Shown here: one piece after another, positions 24,327 through 32,973 of the stretch
Layout: each line of letters starts with the position of its first letter
Position numbering within the stretch: position 1 is the first letter of the stretch
From: Opitutaceae bacterium
Lineage (GTDB): Bacteria; Verrucomicrobiota; Verrucomicrobiia; Opitutales; Opitutaceae
Assembly: GCA_005799525.1 (NCBI GenBank)
Contig: SYGN01000284.1
Location: 1 to 40,936 of the forward strand
Length of the DNA: 40,936 bases
Direction of reading: 5' to 3'
Translations under genes and position numbers: made by a program
Notes under the pieces: model-generated
What the model was told of the DNA's origin: nothing
The model's database searches: none
What the model saw: the letters and a program-made list of their open reading frames with translations, nothing else

Positions 24327-27095
24327 TCAGAACCGCACGGTCAGGCTCGCGTCGACTTGGAGGGGTACGACGTAACTGTAGCGGTAGACGTTCGCGGCGT
24401 TGGCGAGCGTCGTGAAACTTGTCTTACGTAATTTTCCGTTTTCGAGATCGGTGAGATTGCGGAAGCCGATCCGGGCGCGGACTTGTTGCCGCCAAATTTT
24501 TTGATCACGCGTCACATAGCCGTGCACGAGGTGCGTCGCGCCGCCGCCGAGCGATTGACTGTTGGCGATGCCAAACAGATAGTCGTCGCGCCAACTGCCG
24601 TTGAGCCCCACGCGCACACCGCGCAGCGGAGTCCACGCATCGCGCTGAAACGCATAGTCGATCACCCAGCTTGCCGACCACGGCGACGCGCGGGCTCCGG
24701 TGGGCCTTTGGTCGATGTCGAGCGAGTCGAGCAAGGTTTTTGCTTCGTTGAGCAGAGCCGGACTTTCGTTTCCGCGTTTGACGGCCGCTTCGTAATAACC
24801 GCGAAAACTGTCGAGATTAGGTTGGCCGGTGACCTGCGTGCGTGCAAGGGTCAGGCGGAGCTGCAGGCCGCGGGCCGGGCGGAGATTCAGGGTGACGTCG
24901 GCTCCCCGGGACTTTTCGGTGGAGCTATAATAGCGCGCGGCGCTGGCCGTGCCTTCCTCGCCGTATTTGTAGCGCGGATCCCCGGGACGAACGTCATTGG
25001 GGTTCATGAGATCCTCGATCTCGGCGGTCGTGAAATCAACGATGGTGTTCCAACTTAGCGCCACGTTTTGTCGGTCGATATTGAATACCCCGAGATTGAT
25101 GCTCCCACGGTCCTCCCAAAAACTGCCTTTGAGACCGACCTCCTTGTTGACACCCGTGATCGGCGGAAAGCGCTCGCGATCAAACGTGCGCACACCCTGA
25201 AAGCGGAAGGACTCGGAGTAGACGCCATAGAAATTGATCCCCTTGGTGAGAACGACGGTGAGACCGCCCGTGAGGCTGGTGTTCTCCAGACGCAGCTGCT
25301 TGTTCTGCACATATTCACCGGGGAGGGCGTCGCCGCGATTCGGCGGAGGGATCTCTTCGTTGTATTTCCCGAACGTCCGCGTGCCATCGTATTCGTAGTT
25401 GCGATTCCAATCGTGCCGGGCGCCGACGAGGGACAGCACGCGACCGCCAAAATAGCGCCCGCTGGCCGAGAGCGAAACGGCCGAGGCTTGGCGCCATTGG
25501 GTGCCGTCAGTCGAGCCCGTGCCGCTGGGGAAGGACGCGAGCGATTTGAGTGTGATGGTCGGGGTGTTGGGGAGATTCGCCGGCTTCAGTGCGTCGAAGA
25601 GCGCGCGGGAATAGAACCGTGGGTCGTCAAGAAAAAGGCGGAGACGGACGCGGTCCGAGTTTGTATTCAGCGTGCCACCACGGTCGACGTTGTAAGTATT
25701 ATAGGTGTTGAAGCGATAGTTAAGCACCTGATCTTCGCGGTATTCGGCGCTACCTACGAAGAGCTGCTGCATCCATTTCCACTTGTCGAAAAGGTAGACG
25801 GCGGCACCGCGGAACGAGTCGACGGTGTTGCCGAAGCGTTTCTCGTCCAACTCGGTTTCCGTGTAGGGCCGGCCGTTGACGTCGATGCTGAGCGTGCTGG
25901 CGAAAAAATTATCGTTACGAATGGCCGTCTGCTTCTGGTGGTTGTAGGCGAGTTCAAGCCCGACCGGGCCGACGCGTTGCTCGACGGTCACGGAAACCGT
26001 ATCAAAGGGACGGTTCTGGCGGTCGAAGGCGCCCCGGAGATTGTAGTGCTTAGGATAGCCGGCGAATCGCTTCGTGCCCACAATGGCACCGGCCGCATTG
26101 CGCATCGTGACATCGAACGAGCCCCCTTCGAGGAGGGACGGCGAGCCGCCGGCCGGGCCGTTGGCGCGGTCGGCCGCGGGGAGCAGGGCCCGATTGATCC
26201 ACTCACCGTCGGACGTATAATGGAGGCGGTCGCTGGTATACGCGCGCGAGCGGGCCGACTGTTCGCGAATGGTCACGCCGCCAAAGCCGCGCACGTTTTC
26301 GAAATCGCCCCGTTCGTATTCGACCCGAATGAGCGTCTCTTTGAGCGGCTGCCACGTCGTCGTCAGCGTCTCGCCCGCGAGCTGAAACGTGGAGGCATCC
26401 TGAAACGTGCGTTCTTGGCGACGCACCGCGTTGAGGCGGAGGGCGAGGTTGCGCCCGATACGACGGTTAACATCGAGCTGAAAACGGTAGGCGCCGTCGC
26501 TGTTGTAGAGGGACAGGAGCGTGCCGAAATTTCGCATGATCGCGCGCTTGGTGAAGACCGACGCCTGCCCGCCCGGCTCGACGTCTCCGAAAATGAGGGA
26601 ATTGGACCCTTTGCCGAAATCGATGCGCTCAACGTTGTAGGTGTCGCTCGGCACATACCACCGGAAGTAATTGCGGGTCGCCGTCGATCCGCTGAGTCCG
26701 CGAAAGGCAATCGCGCCACTTTGGTTGTCGTTTTCCAGCGTCGGCGGCGCGAACGCGTTGGCAACGTAGTTGGCGACTTCGTCCGCGTTGAAGAGCCCGA
26801 GGTCCTCCATAAAATCGGCCGTGATCGCATCGATATTTACGGGCACATCCTTGATCGCCTGCTTGGTGCGCGTAGCGGACAACGTGTCGTTGGCCGACCA
26901 TCCCGTATCAAGCTCGGTCGATACGACAAACGCCGACAACATGACCGCTTCCTTGTCGTCGACCGCGGGCTTGGGCGAAAGCGCCGGAGTGGGCGCGCTT
27001 TGTCCAAGACTGTCGCAGGCGGCGGCCAGCGTGCCGAAACCAACGGCGGCTCGAATGACGGCTGCAAGGGCGTTCAATCGTGAGGAGCGTTTCAT
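24327..27095 (-). CDS. TonB-dependent outer-membrane receptor (intact)
   Basis: This encodes 922 residues from the ATG at 27095 (MKRSSRLNALAAVIRAAVGF), which opens a signal peptide; the 110 codons upstream in frame are not credible. The plug domain (about 60-190) has SATRTKQAIKDVPVNIDAIT, DFMEDLGLFNADEVANYVAN, RIDFGKGSNSLIFG and DVEPGGQASVF. The rest is a 22-strand-type barrel ending in aromatic Phe (VDASLTVRF), the usual outer-membrane assembly signal. It would import oligosaccharide or another large ligand using TonB energy; the flanking sulfatases point to sulfated glycans. No TonB box or carboxypeptidase-like N-terminal domain was recognised. Confidence 0.93.
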   Translation of the reverse strand: MKRSSRLNALAAVIRAAVGFGTLAAACDSLGQSAPTPALSPKPAVDDKEAVMLSAFVVSTELDTGWSANDTLSATRTKQAIKDVPVNIDAITADFMEDLGLFNADEVANYVANAFAPPTLENDNQSGAIAFRGLSGSTATRNYFRWYVPSDTYNVERIDFGKGSNSLIFGDVEPGGQASVFTKRAIMRNFGTLLSLYNSDGAYRFQLDVNRRIGRNLALRLNAVRRQERTFQDASTFQLAGETLTTTWQPLKETLIRVEYERGDFENVRGFGGVTIREQSARSRAYTSDRLHYTSDGEWINRALLPAADRANGPAGGSPSLLEGGSFDVTMRNAAGAIVGTKRFAGYPKHYNLRGAFDRQNRPFDTVSVTVEQRVGPVGLELAYNHQKQTAIRNDNFFASTLSIDVNGRPYTETELDEKRFGNTVDSFRGAAVYLFDKWKWMQQLFVGSAEYREDQVLNYRFNTYNTYNVDRGGTLNTNSDRVRLRLFLDDPRFYSRALFDALKPANLPNTPTITLKSLASFPSGTGSTDGTQWRQASAVSLSASGRYFGGRVLSLVGARHDWNRNYEYDGTRTFGKYNEEIPPPNRGDALPGEYVQNKQLRLENTSLTGGLTVVLTKGINFYGVYSESFRFQGVRTFDRERFPPITGVNKEVGLKGSFWEDRGSINLGVFNIDRQNVALSWNTIVDFTTAEIEDLMNPNDVRPGDPRYKYGEEGTASAARYYSSTEKSRGADVTLNLRPARGLQLRLTLARTQVTGQPNLDSFRGYYEAAVKRGNESPALLNEAKTLLDSLDIDQRPTGARASPWSASWVIDYAFQRDAWTPLRGVRVGLNGSWRDDYLFGIANSQSLGGGATHLVHGYVTRDQKIWRQQVRARIGFRNLTDLENGKLRKTSFTTLANAANVYRYSYVVPLQVDASLTVRF

Positions 27096-27309
27096 GGTCA
27101 GAATAAGGTGAGGGTTACAGGCGAATGAGCGGTCACTCCTCGTCGGACAAGAGAGCCAATGGGGTCGGTAGTTTTTTGAGAACGTGAACAACGTTCCGGG
27201 GGAACTCAATCGCCCGAAAGAATATTTTTTAGCCGGTGCGAACATGGTTTCATGCGGTGGCCCAACCTCAGCTTGCCACCCACTCGCTTTTTCCTGTACC
27301 CCTTTTCGC

Positions 27310-27778
27310 CGAGCGAGGACCGTCCGAGTACCGGCGTTTGATCGCATCGCGCGCGAGGGCGTGCGGTTCACCCATGCGTTTTGCGCCAGTCCGTCGTGCA
27401 CGCCATTACGCAGCGCCGTGCTCACCGGTCAGCCGATCTGGCAGATCGCTGAAGCGGGCATGCTCTCTGGCACGCTCGAGGATCCCGGCGTGAGCAGACC
27501 CCTCGCGTGCGCTGGCCCGGTCGCGTTCCCGCCGGGCGGGTAGTCGACGATTTTGTGAGCCACCTCGATTTCGCACCCACCTTCCTCAAAGTCGCGGGCG
27601 CCACCGTGCCGGCGGCGATCACCGGGCGCAGCCTCCTGCCCCTGCTCCAAACGCAAGACGTGGGTGGGTCGGCCCTGCACGCAACCGCGCCTCCACCGCA
27701 ATCGATCGCCTCACGTGGTGTCGGCCCGACGGCTCTACCTACCCGATGCGCGCCGTGCGCACGGCCGAGTATCTTTAG
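27310..27778 (+). pseudogene. Sulfatase remnant with internal deletion and frameshifts
   Basis: Three sulfatase pieces occur in order on the + strand in three frames: FDRIAREGVRFTHAFCASPS then CTPLRSAVLTGQ (the formylglycine site C-T-P-L-R; frame 1, to about 27475), RWPGRVPAGRVVDDFVSHLD then APTFLKVAG and TGRSLLPLLQ (frame 3, about 27507-27655), and IDRLTWCRPDGSTYPMRAVR then TAEYL, TAG (frame 2, to 27778). Several hundred codons that would normally lie between the first and second pieces, and the beginning and end of the gene, are missing. It lies divergent from the TonB receptor. It is clearly non-functional. Confidence 0.85.
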
Positions 27779-27786
27779 TTCCGAAA

Positions 27787-28575
27787 TCAGATCTTGGGCG
27801 GTTGCGCTGGCACCGTGGACGCATTCGCAGCGGATTCCGCCATTCCCCTGCGAATGAAATCCACGACCTGCGAGGGATCTTTCACCTTAATCACCGTCGG
27901 CTTCCCCGTGTCTCGACCAATATTATCAGCCGCAGCCGATGCGATGATGGGTAAATATTTCCGCAGGTCCTTGCTCTCGTCCTCGGTGCTCGTTTGCACC
28001 CGCCAGATTTCCGGCGGCGGGCGACCTTCGACACCGAGGGTGTTTTCGCGGGCGGTGATTCGGAGATATTTTTGGTAGACCGTCACGCGTTGCGGCATTT
28101 CCTCAAACCCGACGAGCTCCGTGCGCGGTGTCTCGTAAACCGCCACGGTTCGCAAACTCGTGTTGCCGCGTGCATCGGTGACGGGAACCTGCTCATAACG
28201 AACCCCGCCACCGACCTGCGCGTAGCGCGGCACACTGACCGTCTCGATCTTCGTGCGCGGTGCGTCCACCCCATAATCCAATTCGACAATCAGGTCTGCT
28301 GCTTCGGTGTTGGTGGCTTCGAACAAACCTTTTCCCGACAGCGCGGTCTTCACATATTCGGCCGCCTCTTTGTAGCGCAGATTTTCTTCAACGAGGACGG
28401 GATTCTTGCTCCTGATCTTGTAGGACTGCCCTTCAGTGCTCGGCCTCGAGGCAGCGGATTTGGCCGAGGCGTCCACTTTCACGGCGTAGGTCGTCCCTCG
28501 GCACCCGGTCGCGAGCGCGACCAAAAAGGAGCCCAGTAGCGCCGAAAAGATCCTCAGACAGGCGATCGGGTTCAT
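27787..28575 (-). CDS. Lipoprotein of unknown function (possible DUF4136-like)
   Basis: This encodes 262 residues from the ATG at 28575 (MNPIACLRIFSALLGSF), giving a lipobox LATGC with Cys25. A longer version starting with GTG at 28650 would overlap the stop of the previous gene but lacks a signal at its N-terminus. The mature part has LRYKEAAEYVKTALSGKGL and ADLIVELDYGVDAPRTK, then a beta-rich section (QRVTVYQKYLRITARE) and an Ala-rich end. The pattern (stress on predicted small-molecule-independent folds, metastable C-terminus) gives no function. It is the second gene after the glycine-zipper lipoprotein, and both are divergent from the ExbB-like operon. Confidence 0.75.
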   Translation of the reverse strand: MNPIACLRIFSALLGSFLVALATGCRGTTYAVKVDASAKSAASRPSTEGQSYKIRSKNPVLVEENLRYKEAAEYVKTALSGKGLFEATNTEAADLIVELDYGVDAPRTKIETVSVPRYAQVGGGVRYEQVPVTDARGNTSLRTVAVYETPRTELVGFEEMPQRVTVYQKYLRITARENTLGVEGRPPPEIWRVQTSTEDESKDLRKYLPIIASAAADNIGRDTGKPTVIKVKDPSQVVDFIRRGMAESAANASTVPAQPPKI

Positions 28576-28646
28576 CGCTCGGGATGCAGTGGTTGCCGGT
28601 GGTTGGAGGACGACCTTGATGAGCACCTCTTGGCGCTCGTCACGGA

Positions 28647-29333
28647 TCACAAACTTGGTTTCACCGCCGAACCAGTCGGCGAGTTGCCGGGTAGCGCCGG
28701 GGACGGAGCAATTTTACCGTCAGCCGCGGTTGATTTCGCAACCGGCACGTCCCCCTTCAGGCGCGCCAACTCTTCCTCCAAGCTAGCAATGGCCGCTTCG
28801 GCTTGCAGCGTCTTGTCGTGAGCGTCGTCGAGCGCCTTTTTCCTGGCCAGATATCCGGCGCGCTCATCCCGGAGCCTTTTCAGACGCTCGTCGGCATTCT
28901 CTTTTTTCTTCTGCGCATCGGTCAGCTCAATATCAGAAATACGAAAACCCTGAGCGATCGCCAACTCCTCGTCGCTCTCCGCTTTCATGCGCGCCTCCAC
29001 ACTGCGCTTCTTGGCCAGCTCTTGCTGATAAGCGCGTTCTTGGGCGAGACGATCCTGCTCCTTCCGGTCCTTCGCATCCTGCACCATGCCGACGATCCCG
29101 CCGATGAGGGCGCCCGCGCCCGCGCCAATCGCAGCGCCGGTCCCGGTTCCGAGGCCACTATTGTTTCCCACGACGGCACCACCCAAGCCACCGACGGCGG
29201 CACCGGTACCGGCACCCGTTGCCGTGCGGGAAGGCGCAACGGAGGAGCAACCGCTCCAACTCATTACCGCCAGCGCGGTACCGAAGCCGAAAATTAATTT
29301 TAGGACAGGGCGGGTAGCTGAGAGAATTTCCAT
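28647..29333 (-). CDS. Glycine-zipper lipoprotein with coiled coil
   Basis: This encodes 228 residues; the lipobox Cys is about residue 29 (SWSGCSS). A Gly/Ala-rich zipper segment follows (about 38-83: GAGTGAAVGGLGGAVVG, GAGAGALIGGIVGMV), able to insert in or pack on a membrane, then a long charged helix (KDRKEQDRLAQERAYQQELA ... RLKRLRDERAGYLARKKAL) likely forming a coiled coil, and a Ser/Pro-rich tail. Similar proteins are outer-membrane-associated structural lipoproteins. Its promoter faces away from that of the ExbB-like gene. Confidence 0.82.
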   Translation of the reverse strand: MEILSATRPVLKLIFGFGTALAVMSWSGCSSVAPSRTATGAGTGAAVGGLGGAVVGNNSGLGTGTGAAIGAGAGALIGGIVGMVQDAKDRKEQDRLAQERAYQQELAKKRSVEARMKAESDEELAIAQGFRISDIELTDAQKKKENADERLKRLRDERAGYLARKKALDDAHDKTLQAEAAIASLEEELARLKGDVPVAKSTAADGKIAPSPALPGNSPTGSAVKPSL

Positions 29334-29355
29334 GGGGGAAAAAGAAAAGCCGAAT

Positions 29356-29387
29356 TTGCTTACTATTGGACTCGTACTAAATAGTAC
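29356..29387 (+). promoter_or_regulatory. Possible promoter and overlapping palindromic operator
   Basis: TTGCTT (29356-29361) and TAAATA (29378-29383) are 16 bases apart and resemble a sigma-70 promoter reading towards the ExbB-like gene. The -10 element lies within a 14-base palindrome GTACT-AAAT-AGTAC (29374-29387), a candidate binding site for a dimeric regulator. This is the most AT-rich part of the 200-base divergent gap. Confidence 0.35.
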
Positions 29388-29533
29388 ATGTTTGTTTTTT
29401 TATTCAACTGAGTATGCGAATTCGTCGAGAGCCCCCAAAGCACACCCTTTGACCGGCCGCTTTGCCCCAAGAACCCCCTTCGGAATCTGCATTTTACGCC
29501 TGTCGCTCAACAACCTGTAAAAATTCTAGAATC

Positions 29534-30391
29534 ATGATTTCTCGAAACAAGGGTATTCTTTCACTCGAATTCTTGGTGCCCAATGTGGGCCTCCTCGTCG
29601 CCATTCTCGGGGTGACAATGTTTTATCGTCACGTCGTCACACCTCGGGCGAACGAGCTGATGATCGAACGGAAGGTGATGGCCGATCAAGGCAAGGCGGG
29701 CTCACAGGTGGCCGAAGAACGATCCATTTATTTGATCATCAAAGATCCCGAGCCCATGGTGGAGGTCATCTTTTGCACGTGGGGCCTCATCGTTCTCTCC
29801 TATAAATTCTTTCAAGTGAGCCGGGAGCGGAAGCTCTTGAAACAGGACTTTGTCCGCGTGCAACCCGGCGAACGCATTATTCCGGAAGACGCCTTTGATC
29901 GTTACAAAGAGCTGCGCACCGTCATGGGCCGAGAACCGGGCTGGCGCGAGCGGCTCCTCCCCGAGTGTATCCTCGCGGCGCTACACCGCTTCCATGCGAC
30001 CGCCTCAATCCAAGACGCGTCCAACGCCGTTAAGGAACGTGCCGAGATCGCGGCGGATCAACTCGACTCCTCGCTTTCGCTCGTCCGCTACATCGCGTGG
30101 GCCATCCCGGCCATCGGCTTCGTCGGCACAGTGCGCGGCATCGGCGACGCGCTCTCGTTCGCTGAACAAGCGATCAAGGGCGACATCTCGGCACTCACCG
30201 CCAATCTGGGCCTCGCGTTCAATTCCACCTTTGTCGGCCTCATGCTCTGTATCGTGCTTATGTATGTCCTGCACATCGTGCAATCCCAGCAGGAGTCGTT
30301 CGTCATCGAGACGCAAACTTACTGCCGCGACAAACTCATCGACGTGATGAAAGTGCCGACCAAGGAAGAATCAGCCCGGAGTTTCACGTAA
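29534..30391 (+). CDS. MotA/TolQ/ExbB-type proton channel protein
   Basis: This encodes 285 residues from the ATG at 29534. Four membrane segments are visible: about 13-31, 74-95, 184-207 and 222-249. The last two carry the family pattern, IPAIGFVGTVRGIGDAL in the third and LTANLGLAFNSTFVGLMLC in the fourth, matching the MotA/TolQ/ExbB domain. The family forms pentameric rings around ExbD/MotB-type subunits and turns proton flow into movement. The cytoplasmic loop between segments 2 and 3 is about 85 residues. It is the first gene of a four-gene operon whose last two products have the matching single-helix subunit. Confidence 0.9.
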   Translation: MISRNKGILSLEFLVPNVGLLVAILGVTMFYRHVVTPRANELMIERKVMADQGKAGSQVAEERSIYLIIKDPEPMVEVIFCTWGLIVLSYKFFQVSRERKLLKQDFVRVQPGERIIPEDAFDRYKELRTVMGREPGWRERLLPECILAALHRFHATASIQDASNAVKERAEIAADQLDSSLSLVRYIAWAIPAIGFVGTVRGIGDALSFAEQAIKGDISALTANLGLAFNSTFVGLMLCIVLMYVLHIVQSQQESFVIETQTYCRDKLIDVMKVPTKEESARSFT

Positions 30392-30401
30392 CCCCTCTCC
30401 C

Positions 30402-31886
30402 ATGATCACGATTGGACTCGAACTTTGCGACGCAGGATTTCTCACCGCCGCGAGCGATCACACCGACACCAAGCTACTGGCAATCGCCGACAGCAAAGGT
30501 GCCACCGACTGGCCCGGCTTCGCCTACCATGAAGGCCGCCATTTTTCCTTCGGGCGCGCCGCTGAAGACATGTGGTTCGTCCATCCCCGGCGCGTCGCTC
30601 ACGCGTTTTGGTCCAAGCTGGCTCATAATACCGTCTCCACGCTAAACACCCCGACTCGCTCACCGTCGGTCTCCGAACTGTCGTTCTTCTTCCTGCGCGA
30701 GTTCATCCAACAACTCATTGCCGCTTCTGGTCCGCTCGACAAAATCGTGCTCGCCGTGCCGGGTTTCTATTTGAAAGACGCCGCCGCCGAAGAGGAGAAA
30801 GTGGGCCTGCTGCTCGGGATGGCTGCCGAGCTCAAGCTTCCGCTCGCCGGGATCGTGGATATGGCGTGCGCCGCGTTGTGCGACCCCCGCGCACCGGGCT
30901 TCAACCCGACGTTGCCAGTCGTCGTCGTCGACGTGCATTTGGAGGGCGCGGACTTCACGGTCCTCACCGTAGAGGAACGCTTGGAACGTAAAAACTTCTT
31001 TCACCTTCCCAATTCTGGATACGCCCATTTGCTCAAGCACCTGACCGCCACGATGGGCAATCGGTTCTTGCGCCACACCGCCTTCGACATTTTGGAGGAC
31101 GGCCGGGTCGAACAAATTTTCTTCCGCCAGACAAAAAATTTCCTGGTCAGTGGTGCCCAGGAGCATCGCTACCAAATTAACACGGCCACCCGTAACTACG
31201 AACTCCTCGCGAAACAAGAACAGCTCACGAGCGACGCGAACGCGTTTGTAGCCACGCTCGTTCACGGCGTGCAATCATTTGTGGACCATGCCGCGTTGGC
31301 ACCCGGACTTTGCACGGTCGCATTGAGCGCTCGGAGTGCCGGAGTCCCGGGACTTGAAGCCAAACTACGGGCCGCCGGGTTTTCACGTCAGATTCGGCTC
31401 CCCGCCGGGGCGGCGGCTGCAGGGGCCGCGCGGATCGGGGTGAACCGTCTGGCGGTCTCCAGTGATTTGTCGGATGTTGCCGTCGAAATCGCGGTGCCCC
31501 TCTCCGACACGCGGCGCGCCGCCACCCGGGCGTGGGAACTCCGTTTCCAGAAAGCTCGCCACTCCGAGTCGCGCCCCGCGCCCACGCACGCGATTATCGA
31601 AGGGCTGGGTCACGCCCTCGGCTCAGGTGCACGTTTCACCATTGGTGCGGCCAACGCGCGGCCCAATTTAACGCTCCCCGCATCCTTCTGCGGCGACGAT
31701 TGCTTGATTCCGCTGGTGCGCGACGCCGGCCGACTTTGGTTTATCGATCCCACGATCGTCCACAGCGGAGAGGTCACGCCCGGTGTCCCGGTCGCAACGG
31801 GCGACCGGCTCTCGCTCAAGACCGGCGCGGTCTCCGCTGAAGTGTTGTTCGCCTATTGCCCCGAAGCCCACCGGCAAGACGTTTAG
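30402..31886 (+). CDS. Degenerate Hsp70/actin-fold protein with FHA-like C-terminal domain
   Basis: This encodes 494 residues, 10 bases after the channel gene. The layout is that of the ASKHA fold: MITIGLELCDAGFLTA at the start in the place of the first phosphate loop, KIVLAVPGFY and AGIVDMACAALCD as in Hsp70 subdomain I, PVVVVDVHLEGADFTVLTV in the place of the second phosphate loop, then a helical and lid-like region. The glycines and Thr of both phosphate loops are replaced, so nucleotide hydrolysis is doubtful. From about 395 a beta-rich domain (RFTIGAANARPNLTLP, GRLWFIDPTIVHSG, VATGDRLSL) resembles a forkhead-associated domain. No signal peptide; cytoplasmic. It could couple the membrane ring to phosphoprotein or filament partners. 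The assignment rests on fold-like motifs and is tentative. Confidence 0.6.
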   Translation: MITIGLELCDAGFLTAASDHTDTKLLAIADSKGATDWPGFAYHEGRHFSFGRAAEDMWFVHPRRVAHAFWSKLAHNTVSTLNTPTRSPSVSELSFFFLREFIQQLIAASGPLDKIVLAVPGFYLKDAAAEEEKVGLLLGMAAELKLPLAGIVDMACAALCDPRAPGFNPTLPVVVVDVHLEGADFTVLTVEERLERKNFFHLPNSGYAHLLKHLTATMGNRFLRHTAFDILEDGRVEQIFFRQTKNFLVSGAQEHRYQINTATRNYELLAKQEQLTSDANAFVATLVHGVQSFVDHAALAPGLCTVALSARSAGVPGLEAKLRAAGFSRQIRLPAGAAAAGAARIGVNRLAVSSDLSDVAVEIAVPLSDTRRAATRAWELRFQKARHSESRPAPTHAIIEGLGHALGSGARFTIGAANARPNLTLPASFCGDDCLIPLVRDAGRLWFIDPTIVHSGEVTPGVPVATGDRLSLKTGAVSAEVLFAYCPEAHRQDV

Positions 31887-31905
31887 CGTCGCCGCACCCG
31901 CCGCC

Positions 31906-32973
31906 ATGTCGATTGCCGCGAAACGTCGTGAAACGGAGGTGTTCAGCCTAGCGTTCTTGGATTGTATCTGCTGCGGCTTCGGCGCGGTCATTCTCGTTTT
32001 TGTGCTCACGGTCGCTTCAAAAATGAAAGTGGACAAAACGGATGTGAATGAACTCCGTGAACGCACAAAGGCGATGGAGCGCACCATCACGCTCAGCCAA
32101 GCCGAAATCGACCGGCTCGCCAAAGTCCTGGCGGCAGCCCAGCTCGAACTGGACGACGTCAATGCGAAGAGCACTCAGGACCAGTTGAAGCTCAGCAGCC
32201 GCCAACGTGAACTGTTGCTCATGCTGCAACAGACCGGCGCGATGAAGGACGCACTCGCGACGCTCCTAGGGCAAAAGAAGAACCTGCCCACCGAGGATTT
32301 CGCCCCGGTGCCCATTCCCAATATTGATCGGCGCCAATACCTCACGGGCGTAAAACTCAACGGTGAATTCATCGTCTTCATCGTCCGCTGTTCCGGATCG
32401 ATGCTGGACGAGACGATCGACACCGCCACCGCACGACTGGGTGATTCGGATGAGAGGAAACGGGAAGCTCCGAAATGGCGACGCACCATCCATGCCCTCC
32501 AGTGGATGATCGCCTCGCTCAGTCAGGACACTCGCTTTCAAATTCTGTTTTTTAATGACGAGGTTACGCCCGTGCTCGTCGACCGCGGCGACGAGTGGTT
32601 CAGCACGCGCGACAAGAAAACGATCAACGAGATCGTCAAGCAACTCGACACCGTCGTCCCCAAGGGTGGCGCCAATTTAGAGAAAGCATTCACCGCGGTG
32701 CGCTTCCTACCTCGCCTGCCAGACAGCATCGTCCTGTTCACCGACGGCCTGCCAACCAAGAGTGACTCCTTGCCCTACGACGGTGACGTGGGGCAGGACG
32801 AACGCATCCGTTTTTTTAAAATTGCCACCAAACAGCTTCCGCTGCGCATCCCGATCAGCACGATTCTTTTTCCGATGAGCGGAGACCCGGCCGGCCCCGC
32901 ACTTTTCTGGGAACTCGCCAACGCCACTCGCGGCGCGCTCATCAGCCCGGCAAAATCCTGGCCTGACCTATGA
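31906..32973 (+). CDS. MotB/ExbD-like membrane-anchored vWA protein, metal site degenerate
   Basis: This encodes 355 residues from the ATG at 31906. A single membrane segment near the N-terminus (about 13-36) has the text SLAFLDCICCGFGAVILVFV; Asp19 lies at its start, where MotB and ExbD carry their proton-binding Asp. A coiled coil follows (about 45-125) and then a vWA domain from about 150 (GEFIVFIVRCSGSM ... VLFTDGLPT). The metal site (MIDAS) needs DxSxS but here reads R161-C-S-G-S, so the Asp is lost. The C-terminal end is outside the cytoplasm if the MotB orientation holds. The stop overlaps the next gene (ATGA). Confidence 0.82.
   Translation: MSIAAKRRETEVFSLAFLDCICCGFGAVILVFVLTVASKMKVDKTDVNELRERTKAMERTITLSQAEIDRLAKVLAAAQLELDDVNAKSTQDQLKLSSRQRELLLMLQQTGAMKDALATLLGQKKNLPTEDFAPVPIPNIDRRQYLTGVKLNGEFIVFIVRCSGSMLDETIDTATARLGDSDERKREAPKWRRTIHALQWMIASLSQDTRFQILFFNDEVTPVLVDRGDEWFSTRDKKTINEIVKQLDTVVPKGGANLEKAFTAVRFLPRLPDSIVLFTDGLPTKSDSLPYDGDVGQDERIRFFKIATKQLPLRIPISTILFPMSGDPAGPALFWELANATRGALISPAKSWPDL

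Noticed and set aside
25068-27083. A 671-codon open frame antisense to the intact TonB receptor
   Set aside because: It is a codon-bias shadow of the receptor; the receptor strand has clear plug motifs and a C-terminal Phe, the antisense has none.
29534-30391. Classical TonB-ExbB-ExbD energiser for the adjacent TonB receptor
   Set aside because: There is no TonB gene, and the partner subunits have vWA domains and a coiled coil unlike ExbD.
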